64,000 nucleotides of DNA from Mya arenaria (lineage: Eukaryota > Mollusca > Bivalvia > Myida > Myidae). The translations under genes were made by a program, and so were the position numbers. Position 1 is the stretch's first letter. The number at the start of each line of letters is the position of its first letter. Of the stretch, positions 9,370 through 21,061 are shown one piece after another. The stretch is taken from NCBI RefSeq assembly GCF_026914265.1, contig NC_069136.1, forward strand, positions 26,548,701 through 26,612,700, read 5' to 3'. The notes under the pieces are model-generated. The model did not search any database. It was not told the origin of the DNA and was given only the letters and a program-made list of their open reading frames with translations.

Positions 9370-9695
9370 AATTGTATTCATCAATTTGCAAATATTTAAA
9401 AAATACCCATTATGAGGCATGAGAGGAAACAGACGGACGCACATACTATTACACTAAGCAAACAATTAAACACACTTGTACACACGTTTTTACGTATAGT
9501 CGACAGGGTATATAATAACAATTAACGTTACAAAATTGTCAAATACCACAAACACAGTTAATAGCCTGCTATTCAATCACTCAATGCACAGAGTAACATA
9601 TTTCGTTTATTAGCCTACGGAACAATGTCGATTCATGAGCAGGGTCGTGAAGTCCTTTTCGTTATACATATGCACTTATATAATGGAATTTGCAT
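9370..9695. repeat. Intron 4 remnant shared with 32825-33135
   Basis: No gene. Conserved words such as 'cgtatagtcgaca' and 'tagcctgctattca' match the intron upstream of exon 5 in the intact actin-like gene. Similarity fades near 9695, which is the apparent end of duplicated block copy 1. Exons 1 to 4 have no counterpart beyond it. Confidence 0.75.
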
Positions 9696-9749
9696 GCTTA
9701 TTACAGGTATTCTGTTACTAAACTCACATGAACTCGTATCTGACGTATC

Positions 9750-10073
9750 TTATTTCATAACTACGCATTGGATTCCTGCTTTGTAATTCCGGGGTCCCTG
9801 ACACTGTTTTGAGCTTCGCGCCCGGTCCTGTAGTATGGACAGCTTCTGCTGACAAGTGGTCCGTTGTTCTGACCCAGGGCTTGGCTTCCGCTCAACATCT
9901 CCGCACGTGGTCACGAGCAATAGACATTCTAACATCAAAATTTGAAGAACAAATTTTGCAATCTGTGTATATCTATTTTGTATGGAATCCCGTAAAGGCA
10001 AATGCAATCCCACCCCTTGACTTTTGAAAATGTCTAAAGATAAAACGCGGTATTTGTGTGCTAACTGTCGCAA
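9750..10073 (-). pseudogene. Fragment with a degenerate 2A-like motif, probable non-LTR retroelement 5' end
   Basis: The minus-strand open frame contains LLLVTTCGDVERKPSPG (about 9875-9925 in the window). This resembles 2A ribosome-skipping sequences of the form ...CGDVExNPGP found near the start of reading frames in several invertebrate non-LTR retrotransposons. The Asn and Gly of the NPGP core are replaced here by Lys and Ser, so skipping would not be expected. No reverse transcriptase or endonuclease follows. I can support a relic of such an element only weakly. The remainder of the frame is unrecognised. Confidence 0.4.
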
Positions 10074-10529
10074 CCTTTTCCACTTGTACAGTTCTTCATA
10101 TAGTAAGGCCTCAAAAAAATGCGGCGATGCATCAATAAAAATTGCATGTTTTAAAAATGATACACCGTAGTAATGTCAAAAATCGATTTGTTTATCGAAG
10201 TTCAAATGAGCACAATAGTTTTCCTATATAAAGTATGTAATTGTAAAAAAATGTTTGAAAATGGTGAAAAATAAAAACATGCAAATAAGAGTAAAATTTC
10301 GTCGCATAGTTTTATATAACATTGTTTAAATTTTCTAACATTGACTTGTTTTATGTTCCGACTCCCTATTTCTAGTGTCTGTGGTTATACAAAAATGGCT
10401 TTTGAGCTGAGTGAAGATACCTTTCATAGCCGAAAGATGCTTTGAACATTTATAGGACTGAATTTGCTTGAAATATTATCATTATTATTAGTTGTATTAT
10501 TATTAGTAGTAGTATTTTAAGTATATGAT
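10074..10529. other. Gene-free stretch
   Basis: AT-rich sequence with no reading frame, RNA gene or obvious repeat that I can support. Confidence 0.5.
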
Positions 10530-10536
10530 TACTATG

Positions 10537-10595
<59 letters not shown>
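10530..10595. repeat. (ATT)n microsatellite
   Basis: About 20 uninterrupted ATT units follow looser ATT-rich sequence from 10480. The array lies just left of duplicated block D1. The matching block D2 has a (TTTA)n array at the same side. Confidence 0.97.
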
Positions 10596-11453
10596 CTAAA
10601 CGTGACCAGTACAATTCTTTCTTTCGCCATAGAGCGATAATAGTTTGTCGATCTCAATGATCGAAGTGACACAAAATAGCTCTAATAAACAGTTATTTTG
10701 CAGTGGACATTGTTGTGGCAATTTTAAAATTTGGTGCACTTGTGCTTAGATATGTTGAAACTGTTTTTACAATTAAAATAGTATTTAAATGCCTTTAATT
10801 TTAAATCATACATAATGAAAAGGCATTTATAGAAAGTGAACATTTAGTAAATGATAGTTATGTTTTAGATTTAGAAATACTGACGCATTTTTTCCAATTA
10901 AATTTAATAAAATGATGCCTTCAACACGATTTAATCAGCTATAAGCTTAGACCATGCATATTGAAAAAAAACATTTGCAGAAGATGAGCATTTTGCTTGC
11001 ATTTTGCGTTGAATGATAACTATGTTTTAAATATGGTTGTGTTTAACCATACTCTTTGATATACTTTCGGTTTGAAATCGAAACTAAAGCTTTAGCCATT
11101 TTGGGTAAGTATTAATATTTTGTCATTGTTTTAGATTTTAATATCTTTTAACTCTTATTAAATAAGGTATGTCACTAGTGACATCCTATATTATATTCAA
11201 AGCCTGTATATTCGGCATCGGTGGAGAGGGGGCGCACATAGAGGAGCAACAAGTGAAGTTACGCCCCATGTAGTCTAAAATAATAGACGTGTTAAACGGG
11301 ATTCTTCTAAACCATATCAAAGATTGTAAAAAAAAACCTCCACGTTTTTGAACTACGGCCCTTCTAAATAAAATCCTGGACCTAGTCCAAATAATTGCAG
11401 ATGGACGTGTGTTGTTTTTTTTACAATTTTTAGTTGATACGGCAAAACCTTTA

Positions 11454-11770
11454 TGCACCAGTCAATTGTAACTACGCCCCCCGCCAGGTCCGGGGGTATA
11501 CCGGGGATAGCTGGGGAAATGGGCCGTGTTTTTACCTTCCACCTATTGGCCCCGCAGTGCCGGGTAAATGCGGTGGTTTTGTCTTTGCGCCAAAAATAGC
11601 AGGGAATGGGCCTTACCTAGGGTCACTGGGGTGCGGGGGCATTTGGCGGGGATATTACCAGCAGTTCGTCCCCGCAGGACGGGGATTTTACCCGGGGTTG
11701 GGTGGACCGAAAGTCAAAGTCCCCGCTATTCCCCGGACCTTGGGGGCTGTGGTTTAAATGGACGGGTGCA
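11454..11770. mobile_element. GC-rich MITE with TTA target duplication, copy A
   Basis: The ends are inverted repeats (TGCACCAGTCAATTGTAAC... and its reverse complement, here worn) and TTA flanks both sides (11451-11453, 11771-11773). The interior is unusually GC-rich for this window (ccggggatagctgggg...). A 3-bp TTA duplication fits the PIF/Harbinger superfamily. Copies B, C and D are at 20588, 21062 and 42579. Copy A is orthologous in position to copy C, so it predates the D1/D2 duplication. Confidence 0.8.
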
Positions 11771-11925
11771 TTAGAAGAATATATATTCTTTTAGACTAAT
11801 CCTGGACCCATCCCTCGATCATTATTTGTGAATGATACTGTATGTATAAACTCTTACATTAGTGATGCTTAGATATATTGCCGAGCATGTTGTCACCTAA
11901 AAAAATATCCTATGATTGTAGCATG

Positions 11926-12201
11926 CAAAGGAGGGTCTAGGATTTCGCGTTAGAGGGGGCGCACTTTATAAGTGCGACAAAGAAAGTACACTCGCTTCCC
12001 AAAGAATACGACCAATACACGGTTTTAATTGGTTCATTGGGACTTGATATCGTACCCAAGCAAACATAGACACATCTTAGTCTGAAATATGCATTTTTTT
12101 GCAATATTTTCATATAGATTCCTGGATATTGATAAAATATCAATTTCTACCATTTAAGAGAGGGTGCGCGACGGATGCGCCCCCGTCTCAATCCGCTTGT
12201 G
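11926..12201. mobile_element. 276-bp MITE of the CAGGGGCGGATCC type, 5-bp duplication
   Basis: It begins CAAAGGAGGGTCTAGG and ends ...AATCCGCTTGTG, a worn version of the ends of the 7376-8476 transposon. GCATG is duplicated at 11921-11925 and 12202-12206. The paralogous site in block D2 (around 22940) lacks the element, which fixes both boundaries. Confidence 0.8.
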
Positions 12202-12261
12202 GCATGCATGTGAAAACACATGCTTGCTGAACTTAACTCTTTATTAAATCTTAAATTTTAC

Positions 12262-12522
12262 AAAAAAACTTAATTAATTGCATTGCATTTGCAGCTTTTG
12301 TGTAAAAATAGTAACCGTTGTAGTTTGCTACTTTGAATTATTTTACATGATACAAAATACCTGGATGATACCAGTATTTAAAATTTAAAAAAATAAATTC
12401 TATGAGCTTATTCAAGGCACAAGGATCAAAGCCTACCAGACATCCGCACCACTGTCGCATTACAATATACTCTTATTAAATATGTTTTCTTTATTATCAT
12501 ATCATTACCAATGTGTTTTAGG
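12262..12522. other. Gene-free spacer
   Basis: AT-rich, no supportable feature. It lies between duplicated block D1 and the start of the BTB copy 2 unit. Confidence 0.5.
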
Positions 12523-13041
12523 TTACTGTCCGGGCAGCTTGTGAAAACTATATATTAATGCGCTAAAAAAGAAATAGATCGTGTCCATTTCATGATTGCT
12601 TCAGATATGTATTATTGTTTAGGATAAAATGTGGTTTGACTATGTAAGCAATACTAAGCATGAAGGAAATTCAGTAATTTTTAATACCTTTCTTAAGAAA
12701 ATAGCTCATCTGATGGCCGCATGACTTTGTGAAACAATGGTCTGAATATTGACGCTATTATTTTCATAAATGTTTAAATAGAAATACCGTCGTTCGGACG
12801 CAAACACCATTTGGACAAAAAAAGGGTTTAACTTGATTTCGTAAAGCTCTTGAAACTCCCGAACAGACGGAAATGTATCGTAAAATATAAGGATATTTCA
12901 TTATTCCTACAACATAAAGGAACATAAAGTCTTTGAAGTATGAGTTATTTGACACTCTCAACCACTGAAGCATATATATTGTTGAAGAGTTTTAATAGTT
13001 GCCACTTAATTGTGTAAATTGTAGACCTTGAACTACCAAGT
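12523..13041 (+). repeat. Upstream flank of BTB copy 2, paralogous to 1-459
   Basis: It aligns along its length with the flank of copy 1. A TATA-like 'gcatatatattg' lies about 70 bases before the ATG at 13042 and is preceded by the conserved 'aaccactgaagca'. Promoter function is inference only. Confidence 0.65.
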
Positions 13042-14432
13042 ATGTCTCACCCTTGGCAACATGAGGACTCGTTCGCCGTCACGAACGCGCATATGCTGAG
13101 TGATGACGTATTATGTGATGTCACTATCCTGGCGGGGGAGGAAGCACGTGAAGTGAGATGTCACCGGTTCATCCTGGCAAGCCGCTCACCGGTTTTCTAC
13201 ACGATGTTTTGTGGCTCACTTCCGGAAGCCGGCGTGGTGAAAATACCGGATGTGGAGGCAGACGTCGTCAGAACAGTCGTCAGGTGCGGTAATTATTAAT
13301 AACTGAATAACGTGTATTTACTGGTATTACATAACTTATTATGTATTCAAATACTATTTATCCTCCAGTTTGTGTTATTTACAACCTCGTTGTTAGTTAA
13401 AGCTTTTTGCAATCATTTTGTTATATTGTTAGGTTTATGTACACGGGAGAAATACAGCTAATGCCTGATTCCGTAATGGCCGTGATGTACGCTGCAAAGA
13501 AATATGACATTCAACCATTGACCAACCGCTGCAACACATTTCTTGAAACAGAAATTGCAGTCGATAATGTCTGCGTCATTCTTGACCAAGCATTAAAATT
13601 CGCGGAAGAAGACTTGATTCAACCGTGCCTGTCCTTTGTATCAAAAAACACTGACCAAGTATTTCAGAGTGATGGATTTTTGAGCATGTCATCGGAAGCT
13701 TTGAAGTTGGTACTTGAGAAAGAAAAAGATTCACCACACATACCACCAGAAGAAGTGTATGCATTTTGTAAGAGATGGGCGAGGCAAGCGTGCTCTTCGT
13801 CAGGGACTGAGGTGACTGACCAAGTTCTAAGGCATAAACTCAGAGACCTTATTTGTCTTGTTGATTTTGCGGGAATGTCTTATGAATCGTTTACTGACAA
13901 CGTAGTGCAAGAAACGATTTTATCTGACAATGAAAAGGTCAAGTTCCTGACAGATATAAGAAAACGGCAAAAGAAAGAACAAACAAGTTTCGTTGTTGAG
14001 AGATTTTCTGAGGTTCAACAAGGATGGGGTCACTATGGTTTGCAAGATGGTATAAGTTTCAAAACTTCAAAACATGTTAAACTGTCGGGGGTAGTTTTGT
14101 ATCTACCGCATCAAAGTGGAAGTTTGAGTGGCCAATTGGAAATCCTGGAAGAGCAGACAGTCGTATTGACCCAGGACGTCACCCTATCCTACAAAGAAAA
14201 CGAAAAGCATGAGCACATTCCCCTTGTCAATAGATTTAACATTCATCCGGGAGTGACGTATTCTGTTCGCCAGAGGCTAAAAGGGCAAGTCACATATAAA
14301 GGTGCTAAATATAAAGGTAAGCAGAGAATTAATGGTATAGAAATAGAATTCATGGAATTGACTTCTGGTAAGTCAGATAATGGAACAATTTTAAATGTAG
14401 GCCAGATACATGGTCTTACGTTAGAATGTTGA
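13042..14432 (+). CDS. BTB-BACK-PHR protein (BTBD1/2/3/6-like), intact copy 2
   Basis: The two exons are 13042-13283 and 13433-14432. The intron is 149 bp (cag|gtgcgg ... ttgttag|gttt) and splits an Arg codon. The product is 413 aa. Order of domains: BTB about residues 20-118 (CDVTILAG, FILASRSPVFYTMFCGSLPE, FMYTGEIQL), BACK about 126-230, and PHR about 265-410 (ISFKTSKHVKLSGVVLYLPH, INGIEIEFMEL, DNGT). Members of this family act as substrate adaptors for cullin-3 ubiquitin ligases. That is family knowledge, and the substrate here is unknown. The start is the first Met, conserved in all three copies (MS.PWQHE). A polyadenylation signal AATAAA lies at 14820. It is the only one of the three copies without a frame break. 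It faces the dead actin exon 15910-16115. Confidence 0.93.
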
Positions 14433-15909
14433 TGTGGCAATGGGTATGTCAAAACACATGACTGAACGCATCAGAGCAACATAGTACAGGCATGTTCACA
14501 AAAGGAAATCTGTTTTAACTACCATGCAGTTTTTAAAAATGATCATAACTGATTGTATTTTGCAGTTATTTCTTGTGGACAGTGGATGTAAAAATGTAAT
14601 TCTTTAGATCAGAGACATAATGCCTACACTTTGGTATGTAATAATACTTCAAATCTGTCTTGATTCTGAATGATGTTTTACTTATTTTGTACGCATTTAT
14701 AAGCTATACATTAGTTGTGACCATTGGCAATATCGAATGAAAAAAACAACATGTGACAATTTCTTTTCTTTATTTTTGCAATATCCTGTTTTTTGTTTTA
14801 AATGTTTGTACAATTGAACAATAAAGTGTTTCTGTATGATTGTATGTATTGTCACAAATATTGAAGGTCATTATGAATCTATACTAGAGGTAGGTTCAGG
14901 CGAACGTGAGTTGGGAATTAAAACACGTTGGTGCATGTTCCATAGAGCAGCAGAAAGACATTTCACAACTAATAAAAGAAAAGAAGAAATGTAAATTCTT
15001 TAATTGGCTCGTTAACATACATTTAAGGCAACAATTCCGAAATAAAACCAAAAACGAATTAACACAAATGTTTAGTGCATGAGTATTACTGAAACCTAAA
15101 TCTTTGAAATTAGAACATTTAACTTTTTATTGAACAATATTTAACTTTTTATTGAACAATAACACATGCGATAACGTAAAGACTAATATAAACTTAGGCG
15201 CTGCCCCTACGGGCTAGAAACATACTAGGAGTGAAAGGGAAACGTTTATCATATACTTATGTTAATGCAACTTGGGAGTATTTCACCCCATTTTCAATAA
15301 CAATCAGTTCAGCTGCAGTTGACAATTTAATATACACAGACATCTACAATAATATTGTATACATTATATATTATACATTATTTATTTTGAACTTATTTAT
15401 GGTAACGTGTAATTCAGAATAATGCGTATCTTTAAACGCTTTTTATTTACGTCACATCACATGAACATCCGGTCAGAAATATGGAATCCGAATGAGTTTT
15501 ATAAAACGATAACTGTCGTGCAAGAAGCCGTAAACATAGACATCTGCATAAGGAACTCCTCGGCCATTTCCCATCCAAAACAACCTCAAATGAATATGGA
15601 CGGTTTTCAATTTCAGAAATCTTTTCATTTAACTACGCTGCAATTAGATCGCGTAGTATTTTCAATTAAGCAGTTAGATCTAATGACTTTACTCAAGAAA
15701 ATCTTAATTGTTTATGCAATACTACACTGAACTGAGAATCAATTTAAACTAAGATATACAAAAAACACGTTAAAACACTACAATTCATTCATACATTCAA
15801 AAATACAAACTACTTCCTCTAATGTACCGGCATACATCCGAGGTTGTTTTTGATGGAAAACGGCCGAGGAGTTCCGAATGGGACATCTGTTGAAATTAGA
15901 GACAACAAA
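14433..15909. repeat. 3' flank of BTB copy 2, paralogous to 26381-27817
   Basis: No gene. It aligns over about 1.4 kb with the flank of copy 3: the AATAAA region, the 'gggaaacgttt' region, the 'gtatacattatatattatac' palindromic stretch, and the block before the actin exon. Both flanks end in the minus-strand actin last exon. The presumed 3' UTR of the BTB gene reaches about 14840. Confidence 0.75.
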
Positions 15910-16115
15910 TCAAATGCATTTCTGGTGAACAATGGTTGGTCCTTCTTCGTCATATTGAGCCTTGGTGACCCACTGTTGTGCAAATGTCGATAATGAGGTA
16001 AGAATTGAACCGCCAATCCATACACTGTTCTTTCGTTCAGGTGCGGCTATCACTTTCACTTTAATTGGCGGTGGTACGAGAGATCTTTACTCCTTTTGAA
16101 GTCGCTCTGGAAATC
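15910..16115 (-). pseudogene. Actin-like last exon, dead copy 2
   Basis: Same length (206 nt) as exon 7 of the intact gene and very similar. It reads FPERLQKE, then a TAA stop, then [33 protein letters not shown] and a terminal HQKCI with stop at 15910-15912. The acceptor has changed from acag|g to acaag. No other exon of this copy is visible upstream on the minus strand (16116-19900). It is an isolated tail left by the duplication. Confidence 0.9.
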
Positions 16116-16213
16116 TTGTAATAACACACTATCATCATCATAAGAAGAAGAAAAAAGCAAATCCATATACACAAAGATAATTTATAAGGACCCGCTCAAA
16201 TCTTAAATAATCA

Positions 16214-16948
16214 CTGAACTTATAAAAAAAATGAGGAGGCTGATAAGTCTAGCCGCTTTGTTCTCGATTGTCAGCGCGTTCAATGGGTACTTTAGGAATA
16301 GCAGAAATGGAGGAGGCTGATTACCATAGCCGCTTGGTTCTAGGTGTTTACGAGGTTAAATGGATACTTAAGGATTATCAGAAATTGATGAGGTTGATAA
16401 GCTTAGCCGCTTTGTTCTCGGCATTCAGAGGGTGCATTGGGTACTTAAGGAATAGAGAAAATGGAGGAGGTTGATAAGTCTAGACACTTGGTTCTCGGTA
16501 TTTAGGGGATTCAACGGCTACTTAAGGAATAACAGAAATGGAGGAGGCTGATAAGTCTAGCCGCTTGGTTCTCGGCTTTTAGAGGGTTCAAAGTGTACTT
16601 AGGGAATAGAGAAAATGGGGGAGGCTGATAAGCCTAGCCGCTTGGTTTATCGGTTGTCAGGGCGTTCAATTGGTACTTTAGGAATAGCAGAAAATGAGGA
16701 GGCTGATAACCACAGCCGCTTGGTTCTTGGTATTCAGGGGGTTCAATGGATACTTAAGGAATATCAAGAATTGTGGAAGCTAATAAGCTTAGCCGCTTGG
16801 TTCTCGTTATCCAGGGGGTTCAATGGATATTTGAGAAATAGAGAAAATGGAGGAGGTTGATAAGCTTTACCGCTAAGTTCTCTGTGTTTAGGGGGTTTAA
16901 TGAGGAATAGCAAAAATGGAGGAGGCTGATAAGCCTAGCCGCTTTGTT
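16214..16948. repeat. 77-bp minisatellite array (copy 2), about 9.5 units
   Basis: Tandem units of the GAGGCTGATAAGCCTAGCC type. They are more diverged than in copy 3, with some units showing 'gattaccatagcc' or 'gataagcttagcc'. Open frames running through it are a by-product of the repeat. Confidence 0.9.
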
Positions 16949-17214
16949 CTATTGTGAGTTATCTTATATGACTAAATTGAAGGCATTTATACCGAAATCA
17001 GCTGATTCTGAGACAAAACATTAAAAAGATGTCAAAACTGTCAATCTGTGAGGATGAGCTTTAAGTCTAATAATGTTTTAGTCGTTGGTTAAACAAATCT
17101 TTAGCAAACAGATAAATATTAAAATATAATTCTTTGAGCCGATTAAGTCTCCAAAACTGTTGTTTTGTTATTCTGTTTGTCAAACCTCCGGTAGTTTTAC
17201 ATTAAAACAGAATT
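16949..17214. other. Gene-free spacer
   Basis: AT-rich, with no supportable feature. Similarity to the actin-like introns of copies 1 and 3 is not seen beyond the 77-bp array. Confidence 0.5.
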
Positions 17215-17612
17215 TTATTTAAAATTGAAGGAGTACACTTTATTGCACAATATGTCCGATCGTTCGGGTCGATCCATTATACCAAAGTACTCCATAGAAC
17301 GTAAATTCTCCATAGCCGACGACACGCACTGAAGCGCTCTTTGTCTTTTATATCGCTCCTCCTGCCAATGCGTATAGCATCCCGAGCGCTGTAAGTCTGC
17401 CAGCATCCGCGCTACCGTGAATTCTTCCAATAAGACGCTCAACCAGTTGTCTTTATGGAAACAAGGAAGGACGTCACCCCACTCAGCGTGCTCCCCCGCG
17501 CATTCCAAGTATGTGCCCTCCCAGTGTCCACCCCGGTCTGATGATTCTGGAGACACTTACTTATGTAGCGATCAAGCGGGTCCCGTTGTTGTGTCATTTA
17601 GAAGTACCGTAC
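17215..17612 (-). pseudogene. Heparan-sulfate 6-O-sulfotransferase-like exon, degenerate
   Basis: The minus strand has a possible acceptor (aattttag|gtac) at 17613. The segment QQRDPLDRYIS then matches the 3'-phosphate (PAPS) binding loop of heparan-sulfate 6-O-sulfotransferases (RxPxxRYxS). After a frame change near 17535 comes RGGHWEGTYLEC, VLPCF, EEFTVARMLADLQRSGCY and SAMENLRSMEYFGIMDRPE, which follow the family order RGATW..., LPPCY, ..RQVRMLADL..VGCY and AKKNLRGMAFFGLTE. The enzyme family adds sulfate to heparan sulfate in the Golgi. Breaks: a TAA stop five codons in (before MTQQRDP), the frameshift, and a stop after NFK where the family continues. It is a single-exon relic. No other exon of the gene was found in the window. 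Confidence 0.75.
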
Positions 17613-17619
17613 CTAAAAT

Positions 17620-17915
17620 TAAGAGATACACAAGAACTGCGGTTAGCGTGCAGCTTACGAAGTACCATTTTTAGAAAACTGATGGTGTTGAAAATATAAA
17701 ATCAAATAGTTTAGACATTTTTAAAAGCATTTAATTAATCAAAACAATACACACTTTTATATGCATCATTAAACGCCTGCAGCATTGGCTTTTAGTGGTC
17801 AACATAATCTTTTGTCCAATGAGAAGGCATAATTTCTCAATTTTTCAATGCATTTATTTCAGTAAATCAGCAGACAGCCGTTATTGATTTAAAGCATGTG
17901 AATCGATATATATAT
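17620..17915. other. Gene-free spacer
   Basis: AT-rich sequence upstream of the sulfotransferase relic. No further exon recognised. Confidence 0.45.
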
Positions 17916-17921
17916 AAGCAG

Positions 17922-18380
17922 TGGCCGGTTAGAAGGTAGTTTGCACAATAATGATGTAATATGTGCCTGTCAAAATACGACAAAAACAGGTTATCAATGA
18001 TTAATAGATGAACTACAGCATTCGTTGTCACATTCAGTTTTAACTGCTTTTTTTTAGTAAAAGTGACATTGAGCCTATTGGCCCCAAATACAAACCTATG
18101 GAATTATCCATAAACTACTCCTACAAACCGGCCCATTTAGAAGGTAGTTTGAGCAATAATGATGTAATATGTGCCTGTCAAAAGCAATAAAAAGTCATAT
18201 TAAGAATTAAACAAGAAACGCCACAATACGACGAAACCAGGTTATTAATGATTGATAGATGAATTACAGCATTCGTTGTCAGATTCATTTTAACTGGGGG
18301 TTTTCGATTTTTAGTAAATTGACCTTGACCCTATGTGCCTCAAATACAATACATGTACTATGGAAATCTCCATAAACTTC
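17922..18380. repeat. Tandem duplication of about 205 bp
   Basis: 'agaaggtagtttg.(c)acaataatgatgtaatatgtgcctgtcaaaa' occurs at 17932 and 18138. The following 'acaggttatcaatgattaatagatga' and 'acagcattcgttgtca' blocks repeat in the same order. It is part of a dispersed repeat, with no coding potential. Confidence 0.8.
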
Positions 18381-19149
18381 TCATACAAACCAAATTGGTC
18401 ACATTATGTCAACCATAACTGTTGTTATTCAGTACCAAACGGCTATACTTTTTATTAACAGTGATATTGACTTTGACCGTAGGGCCCCCGAACTCAATCC
18501 CATGAAAGGTCTCCATAAACTCTTCATATATATCAAATTTGGTCATAATATGTCAATCCTAATTATTCAGTACCAACTAATATATATGTTTTGTATCAAA
18601 CGTAATTCCATTTAAGGTCTCTATAAACTGCTCATACGTGCCAAGTTTGGTCACTATATGTTAGACCTACCTGAACTTATTCGATATCATACAAGAAGGT
18701 GCGTCAGATTCCGCCCACCCGAAAACAACGTACGTCATTGTTATATCTTGGTTTCACGTTGTGTAAACCTTGTTAAAAATGCAAAAAAATATGTCTGTCT
18801 GCAATAAAAAATGTCAGAAAGGACCATAATTTGTATTAAGGGTTATTTTTGAGTAAGTATCCTAATTTTTGCGGTGGCTACTGTGTTAAGTAAGAAGGCC
18901 ATTATATGAACAGTTTTTGAGATCTGATTTAAAACAAAAAGTTGCCTCAAAACTTTAAGTCGATCCAGCGTCATATTTTGTATTTAGAATAATATGGAGT
19001 TATGTATCCCAATTGTGAGATGGTCGTAAACAACTGTGTAAAGTATTAAGTCAATTGAATGAAGGGTTAAGAAGTAATTAGTGAAAATCCCACCTAGCCC
19101 TTAAACTTTTATCGGACACAATGTGCTCTAAAACTTAAACTTAAGTTGC
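18380..19149. repeat. Dispersed bivalve-type repeat, no gene
   Basis: Contains 'tgactttgaccgtagggcccccgaactcaatcc' and 'ggtctccataaactcttcatat' phrases, each repeated in variant form through 18660. This recalls common intergenic repeats of bivalves. The rest is plain AT-rich sequence. Confidence 0.5.
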
Positions 19150-19660
19150 TAAGGAAGGAAGAGGTTTCTAAAGAGGTCAATGATTGCCAAGGATGGCAGT
19201 AATTAACTACTCAAAAAATTATTGGTTTCTATGGATGAAGGCAGTTGACAAGGAAGTCATTGTTTGCTTTTGATGTCCTTGGTTGCTGAGGAAGTAAGGG
19301 GTTACTGAAAAGTCATTGGTTGCTTAGTAAACCATATGTCTATAAGTAGGTAATTTGTTGCTATGGATAAATGTTGTTGCTAAGAAGAAGGTGGTTGCTA
19401 AGGTAACTGGTTTATCGAAAGTCGCTAGCTTAGTTAGTCGTTGTTTATCAAGGAAGTAAGTGGATGTAAGGGATAATCTGGTTGATAAGGTATTCACTGG
19501 TTGCTAAAGAAGTCATTGTTTGCTTAGAAGCCATTGATTGCTAGGAAAGTCATTGGTAGCTAAAGAAACAATTGGTTGCTAAGGAAAAAATGAGTTGCTA
19601 AATAGTCAATGATTACTAAGGCGGTGAATGGTTGAAAAGGAATTACTTGGCTGATGAAGG
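19150..19660. repeat. Degenerate GTTGCTAAGGAAG minisatellite
   Basis: The motif (g)gttgctaagga(a)gt(cattg) recurs many times with irregular spacing, mostly 20-40 bp. There are no open frames worth noting. Confidence 0.8.
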
Positions 19661-19819
19661 AAGAAGTTACATGTACCATGAAGATGATATCCAGTAAAAA
19701 TAAAAACAAAACCACCATACTATTATCGAAACTTGCTTTATTTTGAATTGCGACGCCATATCCGGAAATATGACGTCATATTTCGATTATTCATGGCGTC
19801 TTTTACTGTCTTAAAGACA

Positions 19820-19822
19820 TAT

Positions 19823-19889
<67 letters not shown>

Positions 19890-19893
19890 TTTT
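19820..19893. repeat. (TTTA)n microsatellite
   Basis: About 18 uninterrupted TTTA units at the left edge of duplicated block D2. Confidence 0.97.
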
Positions 19894-20587
19894 AAGTTTT
19901 TGAAATCAATTTATTATGAAGCAATTTTAAAATGTGGTGCATGAAACTGTTTTTGATAGTTTAAAGATGATTTAAATGGCTTTTATTTTAAATCATACAG
20001 ACAGAAAAAAAAACATTTATAGAAGGTAAACATTTAGTTAATTGTAGTTATTTTTTAGATTGAGAAATACTGAGGCATTTTTACTAAATATGTAATAAAA
20101 TGACACTTTTAACACGATTTAATCAGCTGTAAGCTTATATCATGCTAGCCTAAAATAATAGACGTGTTATACGGGATTATTTTTATCCCTATTTGCCAAA
20201 TCAAAAAGTGTCAAAAATCCGTCAACGTATAATTATTTGGACTAATATCATGCATATTAAAAAATAGCATTTGCCGAAGGTGGGCATTTAGCTTGCAATT
20301 TGCGTTGAATGATCGCTTTGTTATAAATATGGTTGGGTTTAACCATACACTTTGATATACTTTCGGTTTGAAATCGAAACTAGCTTTAGCCATTTTGGGT
20401 AAGTATTAACACTTCTGTCATTTCTTTCGATTTTAATTGCTGGCTTCTTATTATTTAAGGTATTGCACGAGTGATCCTATTTTATATTTAAAGCCTATAT
20501 ATTCGGTATCGGGGGAGAGGGGGCGCACATAGAGGAGCAACAAGTGACCGTTTACGGCCCCTCTAATCTAAAATAATAGACGTGTTA

Positions 20588-20900
20588 TGCGCCAGTCAAT
20601 TGTTACCACGGCCCCCCAGGTCCGGGAGTATACCGGGGATAGCCGGGGAAATGGACCGTGTTTATACCTTCCCAGTGGCTCCGCAGTGCCGGGTGTATGC
20701 GGTGGTTTTGTCTTCGCGCCAAATATAGCGGTGAATGGGTCTTACCTAGGGTCCCTGGGGTGCGGAGGCATTTTGCTGGAATATTACCATCACTTTGTCC
20801 CCGCAGGACGGGGATTTTACCTGGGCTTGGCTAGACCGAAAGTCAAAGTCCCCGCAATTCCCCGGACCTGGGAGAGCCGTGGTTACAATTGACTGATGCA
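20588..20900. mobile_element. GC-rich MITE, copy B (new insertion in D2)
   Basis: Flanked by TTA at 20585-20587 and 20901-20903. The host motif 'gacgtgtta|tacgggattcttc' is uninterrupted at 11290 and 61130, so this is a clean filled and empty pair. Ends TGCGCCAGTCAATTG... and ...CAATTGACTGATGCA are inverted repeats. Confidence 0.85.
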
Positions 20901-21061
20901 TTATACGGGATTCTTCTTATCCATATACAAATCGCAAAAAAAAATCATTCACGTACACTTTTTTGGACTACGGCCCCTCTAAATAAAACCCTGGACCTAG
21001 TCCAAATAATTGCACATGGACGGATTTTTTAAGATTGTCAGTTGATACGGCAAAACCTTTA

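Larger units (their letters stand above)
10716..12260. repeat. Duplicated block D1 (partner 19921-22990)
   Basis: The block aligns with 19921-21484 and then 22897-22990. Shared landmarks are 'taaccatac.ctttgatatac', 'gaaatcgaaact', the 'cggggagagggggcgcac' region, one GC-rich 317-bp element, and 'tattgccgagcatgttgtcacct'. D1 carries one insertion absent from D2 (11926-12201). D2 carries two absent from D1 (20588-20900 and 21485-22896). There is no gene in it. Confidence 0.88.

Noticed and set aside
11434..11774. Gly/Pro-rich open frames, also at 20587-20892 and 21035-21439
   Set aside because: They are translations of the GC-rich MITE. The frames differ between copies.
15819..16025. 68-residue minus-strand frame identical at two loci (also 27727-27933)
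   Set aside because: It is an out-of-frame reading of the actin last exon. The true frame gives the actin C-terminus.
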